The translations under genes and the position numbers were made by a program. From positions 3,442,001 through 3,506,000 of the forward strand of contig WPIO01000011.1 of NCBI GenBank assembly GCA_009760855.2: a DNA stretch of 64,000 nt, written 5' to 3'. Source of the stretch: Cristatella mucedo. Its lineage: Eukaryota > Bryozoa > Phylactolaemata > Cristatellidae. Below the pieces are notes generated by a model. It saw only the letters and a program-made list of their open reading frames with translations, did not search any database and had not been told where the DNA came from. Below, in pieces: positions 1-11,602 of the stretch (its first letter is position 1; each line of letters opens with the position of its first letter).

Positions 1-1035
1 AATGCTGGCAGTCTAGTCTGTCCTAAACTCTCCTGACTCAATGTAATCTCCTGGTGTTCGCAAGTATTAGCACAATTTTTCACATGCATTTGAATATTTC
101 ATTGCCAAGCTCATGGATAAAGTACAGAAATGTTGCAGGCATACAAGATTTGCAGTCCGACTAAAATCAAAACATTCGCCAGCTTTTCACGAGCACCAAA
201 CGGCATACAGTAGCTAGTGCAGTCACACTAAGTCTGCACGTCGAGGGCTGAGCGTTGTCAAGACCTCACCTGGCAGGCCGTATGCAGTCAAAAAACGGCC
301 GCCTGCAGTCAAAAATGATTGCCCACATTTACATTGCGGCTAGCTCGCCCACCAAAATATCCCCTGCCAAAGTAATTCTGGATGACCACGTAGTCATGGC
401 AAAAAGCTCGCTCTAACTGCATTCGCCTTACTAATTCACGACCATCGCAGGCCACGGGCCAGATTCGAGTCGAGCCAGCTATTCCACTATTCCACTGTTC
501 GCTATTCCACTGTAGAGCTGAGAAAGCTGCCGTCGAGCGTCTACACGACAAATCGTCAGCACGGGGTTTACACTTGGTGCTCAATCAAAGAAACTCCCCA
601 AGCTAAATTAACGTCGCATTTACGGAGCAGAGCAGCAAAGCTTCCGGTTGGGCTTCGGGAGCAAGTTCTCGCTCATCCGTTCAATCCCAAGCGACAAGGT
701 TTGTCGCCATCATGCCTCGCTGAACTTCTTCTAAAACGACCGACCGAAAAGTTCGCTCTGGTCCTGCGGCGAATATGTATCAGATTTTAATTCGTTTAGA
801 GAGACGCTTTACGACATGCGCTTCTTCGCGACGGGGAAAACTCCTCCTCAGCTCTTGCTCAGCAACGCGCTCACTGCGGACTGTGCACAAGCAGATTTAT
901 GTGCCTCTTCCTCCTCTTTCCCCCTTTTCTCCGAAGTCCCTACATCGCTCGCGTCGCTTCTTGGTATATCTGGATATGCTGCTCGCTCGACTGTGTTCAA
1001 GGTTGTAGTTTGCTAACTAAAAGATCAATTGTTGG

Positions 1036-1036
<1 letters not shown>
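1..1036. other. Unassigned sequence at left edge
   Basis: I see no recognisable exon, repeat family or RNA gene here. Short frames exist on both strands but have no splice context or family resemblance. It may be intron of the minus-strand sulfotransferase paralog whose first exons lie at 4372-3475. Confidence 0.4.

Positions 1037-1127
<91 letters not shown>
1037..1127. repeat. (CA)n then (TA)n microsatellite
   Basis: About 40 uninterrupted CA dinucleotides run directly into about six TA units. The His/Thr-rich frames through it are repeat artefacts. Confidence 0.97.
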
Positions 1128-1257
1128 TGTATCGAATGTTGCTTAGGTTTCGTGAGAACTTAAAAGCTGTAGAAAGCTCGTCACCTATCCAATCGCTCGA
1201 CCTTCTTGGTATTTGCATGCATTAGATAATAGACCGAAGATTGCAGTAGCTTGCAGT

Positions 1258-1432
1258 TATAAATAAAAAATAAATGCTAGCTGATTTAACAGCCTCTTTT
1301 TGTATCGCGACAGAAGAGCCTTTACGGCTATCACCACCGCTTGCAGTGGCGATAAAGGATCACCCACTGCAGGATTCGAGCCCACGACCTCGGGGCCGAG
1401 GTCGTGAAAGCAACCGCCTTACCTAGTAGTAA
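1258..1432 (-). mobile_element. SINE-A copy (tRNA-derived)
   Basis: Read on the minus strand there is a tRNA-like head with a B-box-like stretch (GGGCTCGAATCC), then a conserved body, then an A/T-rich tail at the left end. Nearly the same sequence recurs at 40543-40712 and more divergently at 3228-3345, 19575-19815 and 21008-21125, which defines the family. Several copies share the sentence-like core 'gaagagcctttacggctat' on the plus strand. Confidence 0.75.
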
Positions 1433-1604
1433 GTGAGCAAGTTGGACAATAACTCCTCGGGGACTCTACGATAGCTTAAACTTGACCGTATGCTCATTTG
1501 GAAAGCAGACGGTTCACCGCCGCAATGGCATTCCGCATGTCGACAAAGCTTTGCCGCGAACAATAAGCTGCCACTCGAGTTCGTACCCCCAAGCACCGTC
1601 CTGG

Positions 1605-1760
1605 TGCCGCCCAGGGGTTACGGTGCTCGCCCATAATGATCGAGGTCAAGGTGCTTGCCTTAGACGACAGAGGTCACGGGCTCGAACCCTCCGGAATATG
1701 TGAAGTTCCTGGATACAGACTGAATTTTCTTAGGGCACTATATCAATGAATTACATTTAA
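1605..1760 (+). mobile_element. SINE-B copy (tRNA head, LINE-A-like tail)
   Basis: A tRNA-like head with a B-box-like stretch (ACGGGCTCGAACCC) is followed by a 3' part ending '...agggcactatatcaatga'. The same layout recurs at 17555, 24090, 20505 (minus) and 58030 (minus). The tail resembles the 3' end of LINE-A. This copy is moderately diverged. Confidence 0.65.
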
Positions 1761-3227
1761 AAGCTCGCAGTTACTAGACCGCAGCTCGCCGACCACCAGG
1801 GCCGTGTCCGAAGCTCTTGCACACACGCCTAATCATGTGCGAGTATGCGAAGGACTGCAATAGCCTGCCAACTAGCTGTTACGTCACGCTAGCCTCAGTG
1901 ATCCACATATGGAATAGGCCTTCACGAGACAGTCGAAGGGTGAGTGCAGTTCCAATCTTGACCTTCAGTTGCACAGGTCTTGGTTAGAGACGGATAGAAC
2001 TCTGGCTGGCGAGAAATAGCGAGATGCCGAAAGGGAGGCTGCAGCTCGGAGGCTCAGCAGCGGAGAGAGGACGAGCTGCTCGAGTCTGGAGCAGGAGCAG
2101 CTCATTCGAGTCCCCTTCGCTTGGCGGAAACAGGATCCTCCTCTACTCTTGCTTAGCTTCCCTAACGATAGCTTCTTTATAAAAGAGGCATCATTTAAAT
2201 GGAAGGACTAACGAAGCCTTCGGGGGCAGATTTGACGTGAATCTTCAAAGTCTGCCTACAGAGGGCACCACCAGGCCTCGAGGGAGGCTAAAGCGTCGCG
2301 CCTCCAGAGGGCAGCGAGCCTCCAGAGCTCCACTCTGAATCGCCTTCTTAGTGCGGAGCCAAAGGCTTCTACAATCCTCCAGCAAAAGATCCAATTTCTA
2401 CTGCGGTGCCTCTGAAAATCAGCTCTGCAGGCTCCTAGACAGCTGCAACCAGCAGGTACTAATACTAACCGCCAAGTTTCGCAGGGGCTTCTATCTATGG
2501 TCCCAGACTTCGCGAGGCCAACTGAGCGATAGCTACTTACAGAACTTAGTTCCTCTGCACCGAGGCCCCTTCAAAGGCCTCCTCCGCTAAGCGCCTGCCA
2601 GGGTGCGAGTCTGGCCACCCGAGTTAACAGGTTTACCAGGCAACTTACGAAGCAACTCTCGAGACTTATCGGGCGACGTGCTGAAGCCTCACTGAAGCTT
2701 CGCTGGTCTCCTCCGACGAGGGCATCGCTTGCTGCGTTCAGATGAAGCTAAAAAGACTGCCAGGGCCTCCCTACTTGGGCGCGGTTCACCCTTGCGGTAT
2801 CGCTCCTGCTCATCGTTGGGAGGAAATTGAGCGGTCAGCGTCGGCTTCCAGATGGAGTAGGCAGTTTTTTCAAAAGGTTGCTATCGAGTAATTTTTTTAT
2901 ATTAAAATGCCAGAGGTAAATCGCTTTCGAGAGGATTCGAAAGTCGCGCCGGGAGACGCGACTTCGATGCACAGATTCGGGCCCCCCAACCGGGCCAACT
3001 ATTACTTTCCATGATGGTCTTTCAGTCGGCCGAGGCGGCTCGAGTACGCATTGGGCTCCAAGTGTCGAAGGCGTACGTCCCGAGAGAGTCCCGATAGAGG
3101 GCCCGATAGTTTTTCGCAGATAATTGCATGAGACTTCCATGTTCGGAAGGCCAAGCGAAGGCTTGAGCGGGTGCCATTAAAAAGATTAAAAAGTTAAGCT
3201 AATTAACCGGCCTCATGCATACAGTGG
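1761..3227. other. Unassigned sequence, possible intron
   Basis: No exon or repeat family recognised. A minus-strand frame at 3140-2835 reads well over about 100 codons but has no clear splice borders and no sulfotransferase motifs. By position this would be intron downstream of the stem exon of the first sulfotransferase paralog. Confidence 0.35.
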
Positions 3228-3345
3228 CTAGAGAGCCTTCGAGGCTATCACCGCCACTGGCAGTGGTCAATAAAGAATCTACCGCTGCTGCAGGACTCGA
3301 ACATACGACCCGGATCGTGAAGAGCAAGAACACCTTACCCCGGGT
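3228..3345 (-). mobile_element. SINE-A copy, diverged
   Basis: It matches the SINE-A copies at 1258 and 40543 through 'gagccttcgaggctatcacc', 'gcaggactcgaac' and the head region, with many substitutions. It lies in the inferred intron 130 bases downstream of the stem exon of sulfotransferase paralog 1. Confidence 0.6.
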
Positions 3346-3474
3346 CAAGAACATCCAGGTGCCATGCTCCCAAGGTGAAGTCCAAAGCATCCAGGCCAAA
3401 GAATCCAGGCCAAAGCTTTTGGCTGCACTCGCTGCTCGTCCAAGACCCGTTCCGTCGCAGCTAGCCCAACTTAC

Positions 3475-4372
3475 CGAAGTTCGGCATTCTGACGGCAGAC
3501 GTAGGCCATTCGCGCCTGCCGATTCTTCTGCACCTCCTCCAAGCCGGCTAGATTGCCTTTCGGACTTGCCAGCTCGACTCGGCTCGGCCGTTGTTCCAGT
3601 TGGGCGACGGGCACCTCGCCCCCGATGCGCCGCAGGGACTCGGGGCTCATGGCTGCCGCTATGGCGGCACCCAGAGGCGGCTGCTGGTCGTTTCCTTGCG
3701 CCGGAATCTGGACGACGACCGGCATCCAATTCTCGGCGGCGCCGCCGCCCGGTGCCCAGCGGATCGGGCTCTGAGGCGGCGGCGGCGGCGGCGGCGGCGG
3801 CTGCCCTGCATCGAACTGTCGAGCCTGCTGTCCAGGTCCGTAGTTGCTCCGAATCGGGTCGTCGGCTAGAAGCTGAAGCTGTCTCGGTGGCGCGGCGCTG
3901 GCGCTCGGCCGACGAGCCGAGTCGACGGCCGGAGGCGAACCAGTGGCTGACGTTCGCACCTCGTTCAAAGACGCCAGCGAGCCGTCTTTAGCGTCGCCGA
4001 CTCTCGAGCGCTCGAGCAGTTCGAGCACCTGCAACAATCAGCGGCGCTCGAGCGGTCGGCGTCCCGTCGATCCGATCGAGCCAGCTCAGCCAGGCGTTCG
4101 CCTTCCGCTAAGCCTCGCACAGGCCGGCAGGGCGGTCAACGATCTGCGATAGCCAAAAGCGATTCGATGCAGCGGGTGCCGCGTCCCGCCGTGCTGAGCG
4201 CATCTCCGTCGCGCTCTCATCTCCTCACCTCCTCCTTGGGCCGAAGGACGCCCACCAGTGCGATGACGAAGGACGAGCAGAGCAGGAGCAGATAAACTCT
4301 CTTCAGGCCCTGCTGCCGCAGCAGGCAGCCCGACGCAGTCGAGCGACTCGAAGCGACTCGATGCTCATCCAT
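3475..4372 (-). CDS. Carbohydrate sulfotransferase-like, N-terminal two exons (paralog 1, partial)
   Basis: Exon 1 is 4372-4229. It starts at an ATG and encodes 48 residues: a short basic cytosolic tail (ending QQGLKR), then a hydrophobic signal anchor (about 26-43, VYLLLLCSSFVIALVGVL), then the stem. It ends at a GAG|GTGAGG donor in phase 0. Exon 2 is 4028-3475, entered at TTGTTGCAG|GTG in phase 0. It adds about 184 residues, including nine consecutive prolines, and closes with VQKNRQARMAYVCRQNAEL before a CG|GTAAGT donor in phase 2. Phases, anchor and the basic helix ending in VC plus about seven residues match the complete gene at 51015-54691, which is the main reason for the family call. 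The stem is far longer than that gene's 33 residues. The PAPS-binding and catalytic exons are not seen and should lie left of the window. Expected location is Golgi, type II membrane topology. The family call is inference from the paralog, since no catalytic motif is present here. Confidence 0.72.
3776..3804. repeat. (GGC)n tract coding poly-proline in the stem
   Basis: Nine GGC triplets on the plus strand, read as CCG on the minus strand, give an uninterrupted proline run in the stem exon of sulfotransferase paralog 1. Triplet slippage probably contributes to stem length variation. Confidence 0.85.
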
Positions 4373-4481
4373 CTCCGAGAGCGCTACACGACCATCGGGG
4401 CGAACTGGCGGTGAGCGGAACGGCAAGCTGGCGATAAGCGAGAGCGCGATACAAACGACGGTTGGCTGATCTAGAATGGCT

Positions 4482-4486
4482 ATTGG
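4482..4486 (-). promoter_or_regulatory. CCAAT box upstream of paralog 1
   Basis: The minus strand reads AACCAATAG about 110 bases upstream of the inferred ATG at 4372. This is the usual NF-Y site form and a plausible promoter position. It is a single short motif, so the call rests on location. Confidence 0.4.
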
Positions 4487-4652
4487 TTAAAAAAAAAACA
4501 TGCTAGCTTAGCTAAGTTGTTTGCTTATACGCGTGGGTCGCTTGCGTGCAATTTTAAGCCTGTTCGCTACGTGTGGCGGCATTTAGTCAATTGATGAAAG
4601 GGTGCCATAGAATGCTCGCTAAGGTGTTAGTGACCCTTCAAAATTTTTTTAC

Positions 4653-4737
4653 GCAAAGTGCCTAGAAAGATATCGAGTTCTCTGAGGGCGCTATATCAAC
4701 TGCCTTATCATTATTATTGTCATTATTATTATTATGT
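4653..4737 (+). mobile_element. LINE-A 3' end fragment
   Basis: It carries the LINE-A terminal block (gtgcctagaaagatatcgag then gagggcgctatatcaa) followed by an ATT-rich tail. It is extreme 5' truncation with no coding sequence. Other LINE-A tails on the plus strand are at 10230 and 57335. Confidence 0.75.
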
Positions 4738-5739
4738 TCCTCACCTAAAATGTTCTAGGTCGATCTATCTCAAACAGCAGCTGGAGAGGCTTCTGATAGC
4801 ATCAGCTCCATCTACGATTCGCTTTGCTTTTTCAAAAGGGTAACACTTGCATTGTTTAAAGGGCCGCGCGTCTTGCGGTATGATTTAGAGGATTCTACAA
4901 AAGCAGAATGGTTGAGGATGGGGCGGTACTAATGTTTTGGTATACGGCTTCCATCCATCACGATTGATGGGTGAACTGCCGCTGCATTCTAGACGTCGGC
5001 AGAATTTATTTGTGCTAACCCTCGACTGTTGCACGAGTGGATCAAAATCAAACTAGAGCAGTGCGCACCAAGCACTATGTGGAACTATCGCCGGCATCAG
5101 CGTGAGAGGTAAGCGGCGGATGAATCCAAAGAGCCTCGCGATGTCATGCCTAGCGAAAGCGTAACTTCCGCCTATCGCATAACAAACAATCAATGCAGAT
5201 GAGTGATGCCAGTGAGAGTTGCGCCGCGGAAGTTTAGCGAAAAACTACTGACAGCGTTGTCTGTCAGCGTCATAATTGTCTGTCGGCGTTGAACGTATCG
5301 AAGGTTTGAACCAACGACCTCCAAGATGCCCCGCTCGTATATTTGCCTTCGTTCGTCGCTAGATAAACTCGCCTAGAGCGCGATGCAACTCCAACTCGCC
5401 AGTACTGAGTTTGCAGCTGAATTTGCGAGGCGGCAGTAAGCGTCGGCGGCTTTGAATTACGGCTCTGCCCGCTTCATCAAAGTCACTGGTTCTCGCCTCG
5501 TCGATGACCTCCTAGCTTTTGGTTAGTTTGAGCACCACTGTCTTGCTATAGTGAGGAGAAGTTGGATGTCAACACCCAAGTCTCCGCCGGTTATTTTTAT
5601 GGACGAGCAGCTATGTAGTCACTATAAAATCGAGTAGAGGCTGATGAATATCAATTTTAAAGCTTCCGAAAAGCTTCAAAAGACCTTTGTCACTCGCCAC
5701 CACACAATATGGATGATACATGAAGGAAATTGCTCGTAG
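4738..5739. other. Unassigned sequence
   Basis: No exon or repeat family recognised. A weak B-box-like stretch near 5310 (aaggtttgaaccaacgacc on plus) may be a decayed SINE head, too diverged to call. Confidence 0.3.
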
Positions 5740-5988
5740 TCCGCTCAAAAGGAAAGCGGGATTATCATCATCCGAGGAATCTACAAAAAGCCATTCGCCC
5801 TGTCCGCGGTAGGCGGCAAGGAGGTGCCAGTGGGCCCAGAGGGCACCTTTACTCTGTTCAGGAGCTCGACGGCAGTGGCGGGGGTGGGATGCGCGGGAAA
5901 CTCTTTTGGAAGGCTCTCGCTCCTCATTCTCGACGATTGCGAATGGCTTGAACGGTTACGATCCAAAGTGGCTTGGCGGGCGAAGTAG
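5740..5988 (+). CDS. Possible exon, unrecognised
   Basis: An open frame of 82 codons lies between a TAG at 5737 and a TAG at 5986. It reads as a balanced amino-acid mix with an interior GTFTLFRSSTAVAGVGC and a following hydrophobic SLLILDDCEWLERL. It has no in-frame initiator near the start, so it would have to be an internal or terminal exon. An acceptor-like ctctgttcag at 5862 opens a different frame, so which frame is used, if any, is unclear. I do not recognise a family. Confidence 0.22.
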   Translation, partial: SAQKESGIIIIRGIYKKPFALSAVGGKEVPVGPEGTFTLFRSSTAVAGVGCAGNSFGRLSLLILDDCEWLERLRSKVAWRAK

Positions 5989-6015
5989 CGTGATAGCGAT
6001 GTAGCGTACGGGAGC

Positions 6016-6232
6016 TCTTTCTCGCTCTATCTCTCTCGCTCTCTCCCTCTTTCGCTCTTTCTCTCTCGCTCTTTCTCTCTCGCTCTTTTACTCTCGCTCT
6101 TTCTCTCTCGCTTTCTCTCTCTTGCTTTCTCTCTCTCGCCCTTTCTCTCTGGCTCTACCTCTTTGTCTCTCTCTCGCTCTCTCTTTGTCTCTCTCTCGCT
6201 CTCTCTTTGTCTCTCTCTCTCGCTCTCTTTCT
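6016..6232. repeat. Imperfect (TC)n pyrimidine array
   Basis: TC-rich sequence with recurrent 'tctctcgctctctctttg' blocks, a higher-order repeat of about 25 to 27 bases in its right half. Arg/Glu and Ser/Leu frames across it are artefacts. Confidence 0.9.
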
Positions 6233-7849
6233 GTGGAGGACACGAGAGCCGCCGCTTTTAGCCACGCTCGGTTAAGCACACTCGGCGGATCCAGCCTCAC
6301 TGAGCTGCACTTCGGCCGCACGGCTTCGGCATTAGAAGAGGACTGCGGTGCAGGAATTCGGGGAGAGGGGGGGCCAGCTAAAAGTGGGAGACCGGCTGTG
6401 CGGGAGAACGAGCTGTGGCTGCACCGTCTGCCGGGTGCAGTAATGAGATGTCGAAGCATTAGATCCAACGGCAGAGCTAGGATTTTCGCGTAGGGGTGGG
6501 GCAAGACTCGAAAGTACTCAAGCACTGTAGTTCGCTCAATCGTAACGCTTGCTATGTTTTAAATTCCCGACGCAGCAAGGCTTCTGAAATTAAAACGCTA
6601 ACCTATGAAAATGACTAAAAACGGAACTGCGAAATATGGCTGCTCATTGCCAGACTGGCCCAGCTCCTAACTCAACCGGATATACTTAGGTATGGAGCGG
6701 CCCAGGTTGCTGTCTCTCCCCTGCTGCCTCGGCCCCGCCGCCGGTAGGCGAGGGGGCCGAGGCAGCTGTGCCCCATTCAGCCCCTTGCTTAAACGATAGC
6801 ACCGGATTTTCAGGGTGCCGTCCCGGGAAAGCTAAATCAAGAACATCGGGAAGAAAAGCTGAGCCTCAGCATAAAGCACCATTTTTAACGGACTGGAGCG
6901 AAGTGCGGAGGAGAGAAGAAAGAAGTAAAAAGAGTGAAAAAAAGGGTTCGCGGAGCTGCGCGGAGCCGAGCCCAAGCGGCTCCGCGCAGCCTAAGAACAA
7001 GGCACTCTCACTTCACGATCCACGTCGAGAAGATTTGAGTCCTGCTGCGGGCCGCGTCCTTTAATTTATCTCGCTGCTGCGACCTTGCCGTCGCTCAATA
7101 AATGCGGCTGCTGTATCGGCCGACCTTCAGCTATTTTACATTGCAAGGGGTGCCTCAGTACGAGGGCTGCGACGAAGGCGGAGCCTGTTACCAGAATCCA
7201 TAGCTACGTGACGCTGCTCGCGTCGCGGGGATGCGAGCGGGCGTGGGGCGCGCGGCAGGTGAGCTGATGATTAGCAGGCGGCTGCAAGAGCAGAAGACGA
7301 CGTTTTTGCCTCCGCCTTCGATGTCTGCGACCTCGCAGCGGTCATTGAGCCAGCGGTTATCGGCGGCAATTGTCCTCCGCTGCTGCGTCGGAGCGCAGCC
7401 GCTGGTCGCTGTAGCGCTACAATACCTCCGCTCGGCGGATGCTGGACATGTATGCGAGCATGTTCGAGTACTGGGACTGAGCCGCCGCGACCTGAGAGAC
7501 GTAGTCACTTTTAATTTGTCAGCACTGCATTTGCTGCTGTGTAGAAAAACGCTCCGCGGTCATTAATGAGTTTTCTGCTGAATAGCCATTGCAGACCGAT
7601 TTAAAGCAGCCCCGCCAGCAAATGGTCAGAATTTGCAGACTTTTGCATGAACTCCCGGCCATTGAGAGCCGCGTGCACACCGTAATATGATTTATAGAAG
7701 GGTTTACCTGCATGAGATAACGTAAATACGCTCCTGCATGCTTAGTGTACGCGTCCGTACACCCGCACACTGGTGCATTGCACTTACACCCCGTCTACGC
7801 TCGAAGAGGAGCGCGCGGGTATAGACAAGGTGCGCGTGTAGGGGGTACT
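6233..7849. other. Unassigned, moderately CpG-rich sequence
   Basis: No family recognised. A consensus-like plus-strand donor (GCGGCAG|GTGAGC, about 7258) follows an ATG-led short frame at 7231. On the minus strand a 28-codon frame at about 7510-7425 (SDYVSQVAAAQSQYSNMLAY core) ends at GAG|GTATTG. Either could be a real small exon; neither has enough support to call. Confidence 0.3.
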
Positions 7850-8630
7850 CTGCTAGCAGCATTCAGTGTCTGTAATTCGTAAATATCGTTGACCAAGCGG
7901 CGGCGGCGGCTCTGCTAGTGCTCTCGAGCGCACTCGCAAGCGGACGCCAGCGCGAGCGCGCCGCGAACCTCACGAGCGAGCGAGATATATAGCGCCTCGG
8001 ATGTCTACTAATTCAGCGCATATCAATGCACATCGCAAGGAAGGACGTGCGGCACGCAGCCGTCGGCGCGCCCCCTACCCCTGCCGCAGGCTCTGTTCGG
8101 TCCGGCCGCCGCCGCGAAGCTGCCGCCGCCGTCGGCGAGCAGAGCGCAGGCCTCGCGGACGCTCGCGCCGCCGAGCGATAGCGCGTCTCGCCCGCGCCGA
8201 CAGCGCGCCTCACCTCGCCGCTCCTCGCCTCTCTCTCGCCGCAGAGAAGGCTACGGCTCTCGTCGGGCGGCGCAGCGGCGCTCTCCAGTCGCGCCGCTGC
8301 GCTGCGGCCCGGCGCCTCCTCTCGGCGCTGGTGAGCTCTCACGACGGACGGACGGACGGACGCGTCGTGAGGGCCGAGTCCGTCGGACTCGATTCTGCTT
8401 CGCTGTGCCGCCAGGCCGATAGCAAAGTGCTACTCGTATTGCGGCCGCCTCGGCGGAGCCTGGCGAGTCCACGCGCGTCCCGAGCTGTCACAAAGAGCGC
8501 TCAGCGACGACGGCAGCCCAAACAATAGTGAATGGGCGGGACATATCCTATCCAGTGGCGCCGGTGATCGAGTGGCGGCGTACCAGGCGGCGAATGCGGC
8601 GGCTGGCTCGGGAGGTGACTGTAGAGCCAT

Positions 8631-8640
8631 GTCACGTGAC
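8631..8640. promoter_or_regulatory. Palindromic E-box GTCACGTGAC
   Basis: A perfect 10-base palindrome with the CACGTG core, the form bound by bHLH-ZIP factors such as USF and MITF/TFE. It lies in the CpG island between a GC box and the CGG array. Confidence 0.5.
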
Positions 8641-8832
8641 CCAACGGGCCCCACTCGTTCTCCTGGTGGTGCCGGGTGGGTGTGTCTCATAAGAGCCGCC
8701 GCCGCCGCCATCGCCGCCAGCTGCCGCTGATGGCAGCACCGAAGGGCGAACCGGCGCTTTCTCGCTTTCTCGGCAGACTCGCCTCCTCGGTCTCATGCTC
8801 GAGGCCGAGTCGCGGCTGGATGCATGCGTCTC

Positions 8833-8933
<101 letters not shown>

Positions 8934-9512
8934 TGGAGGAGATTTTTCAACGAGGGACCGGGGGACCGCTTCGCTCAGGTCCACGTAAAGCCAAGCGTGG
9001 CGGTCAGGTCAGGCATAGACCGCAGATGCGGCGGCAGTCCGGGCGCGTCGAGTGCTGTTCGTGCGTCCCTCCCCAGAAGCTGCTGCCGCCACTGCCGCCG
9101 CCCCGCCGCTTCGCGACCGTCGCCGCCGCCGCCGCCAGGACGTCGTCGTGCTGCTGACTTCGAAGCAAAGGAGCTGGCGACCGTGTTGGCGCTGCCCACA
9201 ATCCTATCAGCCCTCATCGAACCAGCCAAACGTGTGACCCAGTCACTTGGCCGTGAAGGACCTGACATCTCGAAGATCTGCTGTAGAGAGCTGGAGCTTA
9301 CTTCGGGGAGCAGCGCTGCTCCTAGAAAGCGATCGGCGAACTACCGTGCACATCGAAGGTGCTCCGCCCGCGACCGCTCGCTGAATCGGCGGTTTTTTTT
9401 ATTGAACCGCAAGCTAAAAGTGAGGTCGGTTTTCTTAGGGGTGCAATTCCCGACGATGCAATGCCCCTCTTCGCCGATTACGAGCTATTGTAACTACGAA
9501 GTAGCAACGTGC

Positions 9513-9622
9513 GGTGTACCGAAAGCGGCTTAGGCTGTGAGTGCGCTACACAAAACTCTCCTGCGTAATGCCCACATAGTCTTTCAAGCTTTTTGGAGTT
9601 ACAGATGGAGATACACTACAAT
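9513..9622 (+). mobile_element. LINE-B 3' end fragment
   Basis: It matches the LINE-B 3' end seen at 31058-31165 (ggcttaggctgtgagtgcgc, then caaaactctcctgc, then a ggagttac...gatac terminus). It is directly followed by LINE-B sequence in the opposite orientation. Confidence 0.8.
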
Positions 9623-9972
9623 AGGGTCTTCATGAGACAAGCTCCATTTCCTAGACCTTATTAACATGGCGACATCGTATGCAGAAACCTCGGAGAACCT
9701 CTTAAGGAAGGTCTCAAGTTGTGATTCAACAATTGCTGTAGTCGGAGGCGGCTTGATGGAGGCGCGAAGGTGCACAATTTTTTCAATGAAGAAGGCTGAA
9801 CAATTTTAGGCCGAGCAGTTAATATCTTGAGAGTGAGACCTCTCAGAAAAGGCCAGCAAATAGTTACCCTCTTATAAATCTGTTTTGGGTCTGAATGGAA
9901 GGACTTCAGTTTTTGAGTAAAAATCTAAGCCTGGCTTTTTTAAGTTTCCAGATGGAGACTCGAAGGAAGTAT

Positions 9973-10072
9973 TCAGATCAGTCATCAGATCCGTCTGATC
10001 ATCAGATCAGTCGTCAGATCATCAGATCAGTCGTCAGATCCGTCAGATCATCAGATCCAGCCGTCAGATCCA
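9973..10072. repeat. Minisatellite of CAGATC/CGTCAGATCATC units
   Basis: About 100 bases of short variant units (cagatcagtcgt, cagatccgt, catcagatc). The related LINE-B copy near 63160 has ordinary sequence here, so the array arose after insertion. Confidence 0.85.
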
Positions 10073-10229
10073 GGCTTCTTAAAGCGGCTTTCAAGCCTGT
10101 ACTGAATACTGTGTATCTTTGGAAGTTTTTTTGTAAATTAAAAGGTATCCCCATGATTCTGTAGGTATCCCCACGATTCAGTACACGGATAGAACGTACG
10201 GAAGCATGTTCGTCAAGGGCATTAATTGC

Positions 10230-10325
10230 ATTTCACTTTACAGCAAATGTAAAGCGCCTAGAGAGAGATTAAGTTATCTGAGGGCGCTTTATCAAGTGAA
10301 TTATTATTATTATTATTTTATTATT
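10230..10325 (+). mobile_element. LINE-A 3' tail nested in LINE-B
   Basis: The tail block (aaatgtaaagcgcctagag then gagggcgctttatcaagtg) and an ATT run interrupt LINE-B; the host sequence resumes with 'gggtcacgttcactgtatcg', matching 63320 onward. The family's 3' end alone was inserted. Confidence 0.8.
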
Positions 10326-11602
10326 CCTAAGGGTCACGTTCACTGTATCGGCGCGGGTAACAAGGCTCTCGTCGAGTTTGGGTGCATATGAAGAAGACCT
10401 GCATTACGTGCAGATTAAAAAATTTGTTGGTCAATGCTTTTTACGTTGCGTAGCTGGACAAAACTGACGTTATCTTGTATTTGCAACTGATCAGGAATAG
10501 TAAACGAGACAGAGCAATGAACTGAGATGGTCAGCGGGCACACAACAAGGTCAGTTAGGCAGACATTCTTAGTGTCAACGATATCTTGATACGGTAACCG
10601 TTGTGAGTGGTAAGATTAATATGTTGGGCCAAACAACAGTTCTTCCGACAGTAAATATACGAGCAGACCGGGCAGTTTCTAGGGTTTGCAACGTGAATTT
10701 AAGGCTCCTGCAATCAGTAACGGTCTGTCGCAAGCAACTGTTTTAGTGAGGAACACATATGCAATTAAGTTTAGACAGCTGGAAGGAGACAGGTATATCA
10801 CAACAGTGAGAGGCATAGTCTTTGATGACGACCTGATTGCTGCTGATTCAAACGATGGCCCACGCAAATAACCACATGTCTTTGAGCCAAACAATTCACG
10901 ACCAGCAAGAGCAACTCCTCCACAAAACTTGTCAGACTTCATGGACTGAAAGAATGATAACTTGGGTGGGGTCGTCTCAGATGCACTGCTACCAGAGCAG
11001 GGCGTCATCCATGTCTTGGTCAGCAGAAATGCACATAGCTTCTCATGGACATCATGATCACGGATAAGTAACCAATTGGTTTCTAGCGAGCGGGATTTTA
11101 ACAGGCAGAGTTTAAGAGGCCGGCTAATAACTGTGGGACGCCGATTAAGTGGTTTGCATTCTAGTCGGCATGTAGCCAACCCGGCAGACGCTGCCTCTTC
11201 GAGTTAAAATGGAACAACAGTGACGGCCGCTTCACAACATGCTTAGCCACGGCGATTGAGCTACTACCACAACGAGTGCTAATCAGTGCTTTAGACCTAT
11301 TGATTGTAGGTTTGATAGCCAAGCTTGAAAGGGTGAACGCAGGATGCAGGGAGGTTTCTGAACGGCTGAAGAAAGGCCGCCATAGGTACTGACTAATGGT
11401 GACACAGAGCCGCCTTACGTCAAGCATGTCCTGTTTTGTGTAGCATACTCAAGGGAAGCTCATGAACAGTCACAGCGAAGATATCAGTGGAATACCCGAA
11501 AGTACCACGAAGAAGTCAAGTTAAGGTCAACGCCACGCTTAGTTGTGTACTGTATCTCTACTTGCCACTCCACAAAGCCACAAGTGCTAAGTGGCTGTCA
11601 AG

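Larger units (their letters stand above)
3450..4450. promoter_or_regulatory. CpG-dense island over first exons of paralog 1
   Basis: CpG is frequent through both exons of paralog 1 and up to its 5' flank, then falls off sharply into AT-rich DNA. This is judged by eye, not computed. Confidence 0.5.
9625..11440 (-). mobile_element. LINE-B fragment, endonuclease and upstream part
   Basis: It aligns by eye with 62800-63880 of the longer LINE-B copy. The minus strand carries degraded apurinic-type endonuclease sequence (for example frame 11179-10679) and 5' sequence to about 11440. It is interrupted by a minisatellite at 9973-10072 and a LINE-A tail at 10230-10325, and frames are broken, so it is inactive. 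Confidence 0.75.

Noticed and set aside
6088-6525. Arg/Glu-rich 'RS-like' frame
   Set aside because: It reads through the TC array and is a repeat artefact.
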